Below, in pieces: positions 8,972-17,105 of a stretch of DNA of 48,142 bases. The first letter of the stretch is position 1. Each line of letters begins with the position of its first letter. The stretch covers positions 1 to 48,142 of the forward strand of contig NZ_VMOA01000042.1 of assembly GCF_020662345.1 (NCBI RefSeq), written 5' to 3'. Source of the DNA: Methylobacterium sp. W2. Lineage in GTDB: Bacteria; Pseudomonadota; Alphaproteobacteria; Rhizobiales; Beijerinckiaceae. Under the pieces are notes generated by a model. That model had not been told where the DNA came from and did no database searches. It saw only the letters and a list, made by a program, of their open reading frames with translations. Position numbers and translations under genes: made by a program.

Positions 8972-10270
8972 ATGAGACCCCTGACCATGAATCTTTCCGT
9001 CGATCCGGCCGCCATGGTCAGATCCTATGCCGATCGTGTGCAGCGCGTGACGAGTCCCGGGGGCGTGTCGGCCTGGCTCTTCGAGGATCACACCCTCCCC
9101 ATCCTCTCGATGGGCTTCGGCTTCCGTGGCGGCGCCGCCCGTGACCCCGCCGGCAAGGCCGGCACGGCCCGGATGCTCGCCGACCTATTGACCGAGGGAG
9201 CCTCGAACCTCGACGGCAGCGCGTTCCGGCGCGCCTTGGGCGACAGCGCCGTCCAGCTGTCCTTCTCGGCCCAGACCGAGAGCCTGCGGGGATCGCTTCG
9301 GACCCTCGCCCGCAACGCGAACCAGGCCTTTCACCTTCTCGGCTTGTCGTTGCGCGATCCGCTCCTGACGCAGACCGATCAGGACCGCATACGGGACGCG
9401 GCCTGCGCCCAGGTTCGGAGTGCTCAGGCACAGACCGATCACGTGGCGATGACCGCGCTGTTCGCGCAAGGGTTTCCCGACCATCCTTATGGGCGCCCGA
9501 CCGGCGGTGACCTCACCTCCCTCCCGGCGATCACCCGGACGGACATCGTCGCGCTGAAGGAGACCCTGCTCACACGGGACAACCTGGAGATCGCGGTGGT
9601 CGGCGCCGTCAGCGCCGATGCCCTGGGACAGCTCCTGGACAGCGCCTTTGTCGAGCTTCCCGGCGGCGCGATGCCCCCCTTGCCATCCTGCGCCCTGGCG
9701 CATGTGGGGGAGCGCTTCGTGATGTCGATGCCCTCGCCGCAGACGGCGATCTATTTCGGCCGCCCCGGCCTGCCGCGAGCCGACGAGGACGCCATGGCCT
9801 CCGTGGTGGTCAACCATTGCCTCGGCGGCGGAGCCTTCAGCTCCCGCCTGTTCCGGGAGGTCCGCGAGGCGCGCGGGCTCTGCTACTCGGTCTGGTCGAT
9901 ACTGCGCTTCAATGACGGAGGCACCACCTTCCTCGGCGCCACCGCGACGCCGAACGAGCGGGCGGGGGAGGCCCTAGGCGTGATCCAGGGGGAGGTCGCT
10001 CGGCTCGTGCAGGAGGGGGTCGGCGCCGATGAACTCGAAGCGGCCAAGAGCTACCTCACCGGCTCCTACGGCCTCAACTTCGACACGTCCCGCTCGATCG
10101 CCAATTTGCTGCTCGGGCTGAAGTTTGACGGGCGCGATCCGAGCTGGCTCGACGAGCGCAACCGGCGGATCGCGGCCGTGACCGAGGCGGACGCGGCCCG
10201 CGCCATCGAACGCCTGTTCGGCGACGGGGCGCTGCTCGTGACGGCCGCCGGCGAGCCGGCTGGCTTGTGA
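8972..10270 (+). CDS. M16 peptidase-like protein, non-catalytic partner subunit
   Basis: This 432-aa M16-fold protein lacks HxxEH; the equivalent position reads GKAGTARMLADLL, so it cannot bind zinc there. It keeps the C-terminal REVREARGLCYS segment with R301 and Y305, matching the Arg/Tyr substrate-binding pair of beta-type subunits. It should pair with the gene ending 5 bp upstream to form a heterodimeric peptidase. The ATG at 8972 follows the previous stop directly; ATG 8987 is an alternative. The open frame extends back to 8810 but that part overlaps the preceding gene. No signal peptide is visible. Confidence 0.88.
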   Translation: MRPLTMNLSVDPAAMVRSYADRVQRVTSPGGVSAWLFEDHTLPILSMGFGFRGGAARDPAGKAGTARMLADLLTEGASNLDGSAFRRALGDSAVQLSFSAQTESLRGSLRTLARNANQAFHLLGLSLRDPLLTQTDQDRIRDAACAQVRSAQAQTDHVAMTALFAQGFPDHPYGRPTGGDLTSLPAITRTDIVALKETLLTRDNLEIAVVGAVSADALGQLLDSAFVELPGGAMPPLPSCALAHVGERFVMSMPSPQTAIYFGRPGLPRADEDAMASVVVNHCLGGGAFSSRLFREVREARGLCYSVWSILRFNDGGTTFLGATATPNERAGEALGVIQGEVARLVQEGVGADELEAAKSYLTGSYGLNFDTSRSIANLLLGLKFDGRDPSWLDERNRRIAAVTEADAARAIERLFGDGALLVTAAGEPAGL

Positions 10271-10348
10271 ACCGGACGACGCCCGGTCTGGGCAGTCTCG
10301 ACAGTGGGCAACCATCCTGGCCACGGCCACGGAACGGAGAGTAAGATC

Positions 10349-10743
10349 ATGAAAACGATCATGACGGCAAGCCTGGGCATGATGATGGTGCTGCGAGCGC
10401 GGCCCTGGCGCAGAACCGGACACCGCCGCGGCCGCCGGAACTCGCCGAGGCCGAGCGCACGGGGATCGAGCGGACGCGCAGCGCCCTCGTGTCGAACCCG
10501 GCCGAGGTTCCGCTGGAGGCGCCGGTCGGCAAGGTGGGCCGTTCCTTCGGACCCAACGTGATGGGCGCGATCTTCGCACCGGTCGGTATCATCGTCGCTC
10601 CGATCAACGAGGGCCTGCGCGCCATCGATACGGCCATCGCGCCGATCAACGTCGCTCTTCGGCCGCTGACCGGCCGCATCGCGGTCCCGGCCGGCGAGCC
10701 CTCCGTGATCCCGGCTGCTACGGTCCCCGGCCCACGCAAGTAG
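10349..10743 (+). pseudogene. Small exported Ala/Pro-rich protein, frameshifted in signal peptide
   Basis: A GGAGAG-preceded ATG at 10349 starts a signal-peptide-like MKTIMTASLGMMM. The reading frame then shifts near 10380-10390: the continuation ASAALAQNRTPPRPPELAEAE lies in another frame that stays open to 10743 and encodes PVGKVGRSFGPNVMGAIFAPVGIIVAP. Joined, the two give one protein of about 130 aa with a cleavable signal (ALAQ) and a hydrophobic Ile/Pro/Ala-rich C-terminus. A one-base indel is the simplest cause, by mutation or sequence error. No family was recognised. A GTG at 10489 could start a shorter product but would lack the export signal. Confidence 0.6.
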
Positions 10744-10894
10744 CGTGATCCGATCACTCCTGAAGCCGTTTCCATCGAGGGAGCGACAGCCAAGTCGTCG
10801 ACGTATCCAGCGTGGGCATCCGGCGATGGCCGCGCTCGACGGCATCGCGCACTCGGCTGAAGGCTGACCTGAATGCTGGCGTTGAGGTCAGCGG

Positions 10895-12015
10895 GTCGGG
10901 TTATTGGTGGGGACCGAACGACGGCGGCGCGGGTCGTTTGAGGACAAGGTGCGGATCGTCGAAGCTCGTACGCGGTCAGGGTATCGGTGTGTTCGGTGGC
11001 ACGCCGGCACGGGATCGCCCAGGGTCTGCTGTCCACGTGGCGACGCCAAGCTCGGCAAGGCCGTTTGGGCGGGGACGAGCAGGCCCCGGTCTTCGTGCCC
11101 GTTACGATCACCCCGGAGCCGTCGCCGGTACTTCCGGCTTTGCCGTCGAATGCCCCTGGTGCTGCGGCCCAGCGCCGTCGCGCGCGGCGTTTAAGACCGG
11201 TGTCTGGCTGGCGACCGGCCACACCGACATGCGCAAGGGCTTCTCCAGTCTGGGCCTGATCGTCCAGAAGACGTTGAAGCGCGATCCCCATTGCGGGCAC
11301 CTGCTCGTGTTCCGGGGCTGGCGCGGCGAAAGGCGATCTGGCACGATGGCCAAGGCGCGTGCCTGTACACCAAGCGACTCGACCGCGGCCGTTTCCTGTG
11401 GCCAACGGTGGCGGACGGAGCCGTGGCGATCTCGACGGCCCAACGCGGCTGCCTCCTCTCGGGTATCGACTGCCGGATGCCTCAGCAGAGCTGACGTCCA
11501 AGCGCCGTTGACTGAGGATAACGCATTACAACAACTGAGCAATATGCTCTTCGCGGTGCGTGCCCGACGCGCCTGAGCCGTCACCGATCTCGCCGCCGCC
11601 GACGCCATGATCCTAGCCGAGCGGGCGGCGCGGCTTTTGTCCGAGATCGCGGTCGAACGGCTGAAGCAGGAGGTCGCCCGGCTGCGATGGAAGCGCTTCG
11701 GGACCTCCTCGGAACGCAGCGCCCGGATCGACCGGCTCGAACTGACGCTGGAGGATCTGGAGGACACGCTGGCCAACATGGACGCGGAGGCGACCAGCAA
11801 GCCCAAGGCACACGCCGCCACGACGTCCTCCCTGCGCAAGCGTGCGCGTGGCCCCTGCCCGAACATCTGCCGCGCTAGCGCCTCATCCATCCCGGCCCGA
11901 CGACCTGAGCCTACTTTGGCGGAACACGCCTGCGCCCTCTCGGCGAGGACGTCATCGAGACCCTGGAGCCGATCCCGGCACGCTGGGTCTCGCAGCCCCC
12001 TGTTGATCGGTGGTC
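10895..12015 (+). mobile_element. Degenerate IS66-family element (tnpA-tnpB-tnpC remnants)
   Basis: Three successive IS66 genes can be read only by changing frame. tnpA: VGTERRRRGSFEDKVRIVEA (from about 10907), then in the next frame CSVARRHGIAQGLLSTWRRQ (about 10988). tnpB: TGVWLATGHTDMRKGFSSLG (about 11200), then after a shift IWHDGQGACLYTKRLDRGRF (about 11335-11400). tnpC: the leucine-zipper N-terminus LKQEVARLRWKRFGTSSERS (about 11660), then frame-shifted fragments up to EDVIETLEPIPARW near 11985. The DDE catalytic part of tnpC is missing. Several frameshifts and the 3' truncation mark it as a dead, old insertion. No terminal inverted repeats were recognised, so the limits are approximate. 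Confidence 0.8.
11583..12015 (+). pseudogene. IS66 transposase TnpC, N-terminal fragment
   Basis: The frame opening at about 11583 gives AADAMILAERAARLLSEIAV and the coiled-coil LELTLEDLEDTLANMDAEA, which is the IS66 TnpC N-terminal region. The frame breaks near 11840; PLPEHLPR and later IETLEPIPARW are visible in other frames. The remaining ~300 residues of a normal TnpC, including the DDE catalytic domain, are absent. It is the last recognisable part of the IS66 fossil. Confidence 0.7.
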
Positions 12016-12027
12016 CTACACGTCACG

Positions 12028-12270
12028 TCAGCGGATTGCCGTAACAAACGACTCAATCTGCGCCTGGGCAAGGGCCAGGGTCTGGCCAAGTGGATGATCG
12101 CTAAAATAGATCCGGACCGTAATCAGTGTCAGGGCCAAGGTCCAGAAGACAACGATAGCGGCATTGCGTGCCCGCCAATCACCCTGCACCATGAGTGGGG
12201 TGCGATCTTCTCCCAACGGCTCACCGTATGGGTCGAAGCTGATGGCGTTGACGTTTGAACGCGTGGTCAT
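12028..12270 (-). CDS. Small membrane protein, unknown
   Basis: This is an 80-aa ORF with one predicted membrane helix at about 37-57 (NAAIVVFWTLALTLITVRIYF), a polar N-terminus (MTTRSNVNAISFDPYGEPLG) and a short C-terminal tail. It is divergent from the YeiH-family gene across a 144-bp gap and ends just past the IS66 remnant, so its C-terminus may have been altered by that insertion. No family was recognised. The amino-acid composition looks protein-like, but translation is unproven. Confidence 0.5.
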   Translation of the reverse strand: MTTRSNVNAISFDPYGEPLGEDRTPLMVQGDWRARNAAIVVFWTLALTLITVRIYFSDHPLGQTLALAQAQIESFVTAIR

Positions 12271-12414
12271 GACCAGAACATCGGGCTTTGCCTGCTACCG
12301 ATCAATGGATGAGCTTTTTGAATTTCCGACGGTATAGAGAGTGGTTTTCTCTTTTTAACGATCGGGGCAGAAGTTCCTTTCTGGCGAGCAGGCAGGCATC
12401 TCCGAGCAGGTAGA

Positions 12415-13494
12415 ATGTGCGTGAAGGCAACCTCGAATCCGACCGTCTCGGCAAGGGCAGCCACATCGCGCAGGCGATCGACGCTTCTGCCAGGCATCGC
12501 CCTCTGCCTCGCCGTGACCGGAATCGCCATGACCATCCAGGCCTGGGAGGAGCGCGCTACCGGGCATCCTTATATTGAAGCGCTGGTCATCGCGATCCTG
12601 TTCGGCATCGCGATCCGCACCGTCTGGATGCCGGGCGAGCGCTTCCGTACGGGGATCGCCTTCAGCGCCAAGCAGCTGCTCGAACTGGCCGTGACGCTGC
12701 TGGGAGCCTCCGTCAGCCTCGGCGCCATCGTCGCCTCGGGACCGGCATTGCTCACCGGCATCGTCGGCACGGTGTTCCTTGCAATCACCGCGAGCTACGC
12801 CATCTGCCGGGGCCTCGGCCTGCCGGCCCGGATGGCGATCCTCGTGGCCTGCGGCAATGCCATCTGCGGCAACTCGGCCATCGCCGCCGTGGCGCCGGTG
12901 ATCGGGGCCGACAGCAAGGACGTCGCCGGCTCCATCGCCTTCACCGCCGTGCTCGGTGTGCTAATGGTCCTCGGCCTGCCCCTCTTCATTCCTCTCGCCG
13001 GTCTATCGGACCACCAGTACGGAGTGCTGGCGGGCCTTACAGTCTATGCCGTGCCTCAGGTGCTCGCCGCCACCGTGCCCGTGGGGCTGCTCAGCACCCA
13101 GGTCGGCACCTTGGTCAAGCTGGTGCGGGTGCTGATGCTCGGGCCCGTCGTCATCGCGTTCTCGCTCATCGCCCATCGGCTGCCCCCGGAAGACGGTGTT
13201 CGGACGACGCCGCCGGCGCGGCTCGGCTTCACCAAGCTCGTGCCCTGGTTCATCCTCGGTTTCCTCGGGCTGGCGACCCTGCGCTCCCTCGGCCTGATCC
13301 CCGAGGCAGCCTCCGGTCCGGTCAAGCAATTCGCCGGTTTCCTGACGATCATGTCCATGGCCGCCCTCGGTCTCGGCGTCGATGTCCGGGTCCTGGCGCG
13401 CATGGGCGGCCGGGTGACCCTGGCCGTCACCGGCTCTCTCGCCGTCCTCCTGGCCATCAGCCTGATCCTCATCCGGGTCCTCGGCATCTCCTGA
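12415..13494 (+). CDS. YeiH/UPF0324 family putative sulfate exporter
   Basis: This 359-aa polytopic membrane protein is of the YeiH family (Cons_hypoth698), with about ten hydrophobic helices after a basic N-terminus (SARAATSRRRSTLLPG). The family signature CGNAICGNSAIAAVAPV is present at about 145-160, with LGASVSLGAI and a late glycine-rich helix MAALGLGVDVRVLARMGG. Members are annotated as putative sulfate exporters, often beside LysR regulators, but the substrate is not firmly established. No regulator gene adjoins it here. The start ATG follows GAGCAGG. Confidence 0.85.
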   Translation: MCVKATSNPTVSARAATSRRRSTLLPGIALCLAVTGIAMTIQAWEERATGHPYIEALVIAILFGIAIRTVWMPGERFRTGIAFSAKQLLELAVTLLGASVSLGAIVASGPALLTGIVGTVFLAITASYAICRGLGLPARMAILVACGNAICGNSAIAAVAPVIGADSKDVAGSIAFTAVLGVLMVLGLPLFIPLAGLSDHQYGVLAGLTVYAVPQVLAATVPVGLLSTQVGTLVKLVRVLMLGPVVIAFSLIAHRLPPEDGVRTTPPARLGFTKLVPWFILGFLGLATLRSLGLIPEAASGPVKQFAGFLTIMSMAALGLGVDVRVLARMGGRVTLAVTGSLAVLLAISLILIRVLGIS

Positions 13495-13620
13495 CCACTT
13501 TATCTGCGGTGAGAAGACAGCGTGCCGAGCCGACCGGGAGTGGTGACGTTGGCGGCGACCGGGTACGGATCGCATCTCCGTGCGCAACGCGAACCCGCAT
13601 CTTGCTGAATCGGTCGTCCG

Positions 13621-15501
13621 ATGGTCCATACCGCCTACAATCCCGCCCTCGTCGCCCTGTCCATCGCCATCGCCATCTTCGCCTCCTACACCGCCCTGGA
13701 CCTCGGATCGCGGGTGAACGGTGCGTCGGGAGGGCGTCGCTTCGCCTGGATCGGCGGAGCGGCGTTAGCGATGGGCGGTGGCATCTGGTCGATGCATTTC
13801 GTCGGGATGCTCGCTTTCGAGATGGGGATACCCGCCGCTTACGATGCTGGTCTCACCCTGATCTCGCTGCTCATCGCCATCGGCGCCACCGGCGCCGCCT
13901 TCGCCTGGGTCGGCCGGACGGGCGCCGGGACCCGCGATGTCCTGGTGAGCGGTCCCCTCATGGGAATCGGCATCGCCGGCATGCACTATACCGGCATGGC
14001 GGCGCTGCATGTGCCCGGGAGCCTGGCCTACAGCCTCTCCATCGCCGCGTTATCGGTTCTGATCGCGGTGACGGCGGCGACCGTGGGTCTCTGGTTGACC
14101 TTCCGGCATCACGGAGTCTGGCAAAAGATCGTGGCGGCCTTCGTGATGGGATTCGCGGTTGCCGGGATGCATTACACAGGCATGGCCGCCGCGACCTTTA
14201 CCGCCGGGGAAGCAGGCGCCCATGCAGGCCATGTCTCCGCCCTCGCGCCGAACCAGCAGAACCTCGCCCTCCTCGTCGGCGGCGCGACCTTCCTCATCCT
14301 GTTCCTCGCCATGCTCGCCTCTTCCATCGACCAGCAGCGCGTCCAGCGTGAGCTGAGCGCCAGCGAAGCACGGTTCCGTGCCGCGGTTCAGGCCGTGCGC
14401 GGCGTGCTCTGGACCAACGATGCCAAGGGTCGGATGGTCGGAGAGCAGCCGGGTTGGTCGGCGATCACCGGCCAGTCGCGGGAGGAGTACCAGGGTTTTG
14501 GATGGGCCGACGCCGTGCATCCGGACGATTCCGGGCCGACCATTGAGGCCTGGAACGCAACGGTGCGGGATAAGCGCACCTTCGTCCACGAGCACCGTGT
14601 CCGCGCGAGCGACGGGACGTGGCGGCATTACGCCATCCGCGCGGTCCCGGTTCTCACCCCTGACGGGGCTATCCGCGAATGGGTCGGCGTGCATACCGAC
14701 ATCACCGAGCAACGCCAGGCCGAGGCGGAACTTCGGGAATCGAACGAGGAGATCCAGCGATACGCCTATATCGTCAGCCACGACCTTCGCGCACCGCTGG
14801 TCAACGTCATGGGTTTCACGAGCGAACTCGATGCGACGCGGGATGAGATCCGCTCCGCCCTCAAGGGTCACGTGGACGCGGCCAGGATCGATGCGGATTT
14901 CGGCGAGGCCCTCGGCTTCATCAGCGCGGCGGTCACCCGCATGGAGAGTCTGATCGCCGCCATCCTCAAGCTGTCCCGTGAAGGGCGGCGGAGTTTCAGG
15001 CCGGAATCCCTCGATCTGAACGCGCTGTTCCAGCGTCTTGCCGATGCGCATCGCCATCAGACCGACGCCGCCAGTGCGGAGGTGATCGTCGCATCCGATC
15101 TGCCGAAAATCACCGCCGATCGACTGGCAATGGAGCAGATCTTCGGTAACCTTCTCGATAATGCGGTGAAGTATCTCGATCCCGCGCGAACCGGCCGCAT
15201 CGCCATCACGGCCACGGCCGTCGGGGCGAGAATCCGCATCGACATCAGCGATAATGGCAGGGGCATCGCCGAGCGCGACCATGCCCGGGTCTTCGAACTC
15301 TTCCGCCGCTCGGGCACACAAGACCGGCCGGGTGAAGGAATCGGTCTCGCGCATGTGAAGGCCCTGGTCCGCTCGCTGGGCGGACGAATCGACGTCACCT
15401 CCAAGCTCGGGGACGGCACCACCTTCAGCGTGACGCTGCCTCGCGGGAGCGCTACAGCATTGAATGAGGGTGCCCGAGCGACGTCCCTCGCAGCAGAATG
15501 A
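13621..15501 (+). CDS. MHYT-PAS sensor histidine kinase
   Basis: This is a 626-aa inner-membrane sensor kinase. Residues 1-245 form an MHYT domain of seven predicted helices with the repeated motifs SMHFVGM, GMHYTGM and GMHYTGM, thought to bind a metal and sense a diatomic gas or redox state. A PAS domain follows at about 250-365 (WTNDAKGRMVGEQPGWSAIT). The HisKA domain has SHDLRAPLVN with phospho-acceptor H387. The ATPase domain has the N box with N510/N514 (NLLDNAVKY) and the G box DISDNGRGIAE. Its stop overlaps the start of the response regulator by four bases (ATGA), making that protein the likely phosphoryl recipient. Confidence 0.93.
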   Translation: MVHTAYNPALVALSIAIAIFASYTALDLGSRVNGASGGRRFAWIGGAALAMGGGIWSMHFVGMLAFEMGIPAAYDAGLTLISLLIAIGATGAAFAWVGRTGAGTRDVLVSGPLMGIGIAGMHYTGMAALHVPGSLAYSLSIAALSVLIAVTAATVGLWLTFRHHGVWQKIVAAFVMGFAVAGMHYTGMAAATFTAGEAGAHAGHVSALAPNQQNLALLVGGATFLILFLAMLASSIDQQRVQRELSASEARFRAAVQAVRGVLWTNDAKGRMVGEQPGWSAITGQSREEYQGFGWADAVHPDDSGPTIEAWNATVRDKRTFVHEHRVRASDGTWRHYAIRAVPVLTPDGAIREWVGVHTDITEQRQAEAELRESNEEIQRYAYIVSHDLRAPLVNVMGFTSELDATRDEIRSALKGHVDAARIDADFGEALGFISAAVTRMESLIAAILKLSREGRRSFRPESLDLNALFQRLADAHRHQTDAASAEVIVASDLPKITADRLAMEQIFGNLLDNAVKYLDPARTGRIAITATAVGARIRIDISDNGRGIAERDHARVFELFRRSGTQDRPGEGIGLAHVKALVRSLGGRIDVTSKLGDGTTFSVTLPRGSATALNEGARATSLAAE

Positions 15502-15950
15502 GGCGTGGTCCGAACGTGCAACCCGTCAGTATCGTGATGATCGAGGATGACGAGGGCCATGCCCGCCTCATCGAGCGCAACATTCGCAGAGCGGGCGTCA
15601 ACAACGAGATCATCCCGTTCCGGGATGGGACGTCGGCACTTGCCTATCTGCTCGGCCCGGATGGCTCGGGGGAAGCGAGCGCCAAACGCGCGCTTCTGAT
15701 CCTGCTCGATCTCAACCTCCCCGATATGACCGGCATCGATATTCTAGAGAAAGTGAAGGCGAATCCCCATACGCGGCGCTCGCCCGTGGTCGTCCTCACC
15801 ACCACCGATGACAACCGCGAGGTGCAGCGCTGTTACGATCTCGGCGCCAACGTCTACATCACCAAGCCGGTGAATTATGAGGGCTTCTCCAACGCCATCC
15901 GTCAGCTCGGGTTGTTCCTTTCCGTGATGCAGGTGCCCGAGAATCCATGA
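15498..15950 (+). CDS. Single-domain response regulator (Rcp1-like)
   Basis: This 150-aa stand-alone receiver has acidic pocket EDDEGHA near residue 16, phospho-acceptor D71 in LLDLNLPD, the Thr switch in VVLTTTDD and Lys in YITKPV. The ~12-residue insert after helix 2 (GPDGSGEASAKR) and the lack of an output domain are typical of the Rcp1-like family that pairs with phytochrome-type and MHYT kinases. Translation is coupled to the upstream kinase. It probably passes the phosphoryl group on or acts by protein contact, since it has no DNA-binding domain. Confidence 0.92.
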   Translation: MRRGPNVQPVSIVMIEDDEGHARLIERNIRRAGVNNEIIPFRDGTSALAYLLGPDGSGEASAKRALLILLDLNLPDMTGIDILEKVKANPHTRRSPVVVLTTTDDNREVQRCYDLGANVYITKPVNYEGFSNAIRQLGLFLSVMQVPENP

Positions 15951-15960
15951 CGGTTTCAGC

Positions 15961-17010
15961 ATGAGCGCCCCCGTCCCCCCGGAGCGCGGTCGCATCCTCT
16001 ACGTCGACGACGATCCCGGTCTCGGGCGCCTCGTGCAGAAGGGCCTGAACGCGCGCGGCTATTCCGTGGAACTCGCTGCCACCGGCGACGAGGGGCTTGC
16101 GCGCCTGAGCCGGGGCGGTATCGATCTCGTGGCCCTCGATCATCACATGCCCGGCCAGACCGGTCTCGACGTGCTGCCCGCCATCCGCGCCATGCCCTTC
16201 GCCCCGCCGGTGATCTACGTCACCGGGTCCGAGGACAGCCGCGTCGCGGTCGCCGCCCTGAAGGCCGGGGCCGTCGATTACGTCTGGAAGGATCTGCAGG
16301 GACAGTTCCGCGAACTCCTTGGCGAGGCGATCGACACCGCGTTACGCCAGGAAGCCATGCGGCGCGACAAGGAACGGGCCGAGGCGGAGGTCCGTGAAGC
16401 CCGCGACCGGGCGGTCATGCTGCTGCGCGAGGTCAACCACAGGGTCGCCAACTCGCTCGCCTTGGTAGCGGCGCTGACACATATGCAGACCAATGCGGTC
16501 TCCGACCCGGCAGCGAAGGCGGCCTTGCGTGAAATGCAGGCGCGGATCTCCGCAATCGCCGGCATTCACCGCCGACTCTACACCTCGGACGACGTCGAGG
16601 CGGTGGAACTCGATGCCTATCTTGCGAGCCTCGTCGAGGAGTTGCAGGGGGCCATGAAGGCGGCGGGTCGCGACCACGCCATTCGCCTCATCGCGGAGCC
16701 TATCCGCCTCCCCACCGACAAGGCGGTTTCCGTCGGAGTCGTCGTCACCGAGCTCGTCACGAACGCCTACAAATACGCCTATCCACCGGACGTTCTGGGC
16801 GAGATCCGGGTCGTGGTAGGCAGCGATGGCGCGGAGAGCGTGCGGCTGACCGTGGAGGATGACGGCATCGGCTGGACCGGCGAGGGCCAGCCTCGCGGGA
16901 CCGGTCTCGGCTCCCGCATCGTCAAGGCCATGGCCTCCAACCTGCGCTCTGCGCTGGTTTATCGGGAGACGGGGATCGGAACCAAGGCGACGCTACTGTT
17001 CCAGGGGTGA
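15961..17010 (+). CDS. Receiver-HisKA_2 hybrid histidine kinase
   Basis: This 349-aa cytoplasmic protein has an N-terminal receiver (about 10-125; YVDDDPGLGRLV, D60 in LVALDHHMP, VTGSED). A coiled-coil linker rich in Arg/Glu follows (about 125-150). A HisKA_2-type kinase core then carries H160 in LREVNHRVANSLAL and an ATPase domain with TELVTNAYKYAYP and DDGIGWTG. It begins 10 bp after the response regulator stop, so the three genes likely form one operon. The layout suggests phosphorylation of its receiver tunes its own kinase activity. Confidence 0.9.
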   Translation: MSAPVPPERGRILYVDDDPGLGRLVQKGLNARGYSVELAATGDEGLARLSRGGIDLVALDHHMPGQTGLDVLPAIRAMPFAPPVIYVTGSEDSRVAVAALKAGAVDYVWKDLQGQFRELLGEAIDTALRQEAMRRDKERAEAEVREARDRAVMLLREVNHRVANSLALVAALTHMQTNAVSDPAAKAALREMQARISAIAGIHRRLYTSDDVEAVELDAYLASLVEELQGAMKAAGRDHAIRLIAEPIRLPTDKAVSVGVVVTELVTNAYKYAYPPDVLGEIRVVVGSDGAESVRLTVEDDGIGWTGEGQPRGTGLGSRIVKAMASNLRSALVYRETGIGTKATLLFQG

Positions 17011-17105
17011 ACGGTCAGCCCATTTGAAGGCGAACCCGGCGCTTCGCTTCCCGCGTGAAATGCCCTATTTCCTGTGCGCTCTCCGTTAGATATCCGGGGC
17101 AGATC

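Noticed and set aside
10489..10743. Intact 84-aa gene starting at GTG 10489
   Set aside because: The same frame upstream encodes a signal-peptide end (ALAQ) and the RBS/ATG lies in another frame, so a frameshifted longer gene explains more.
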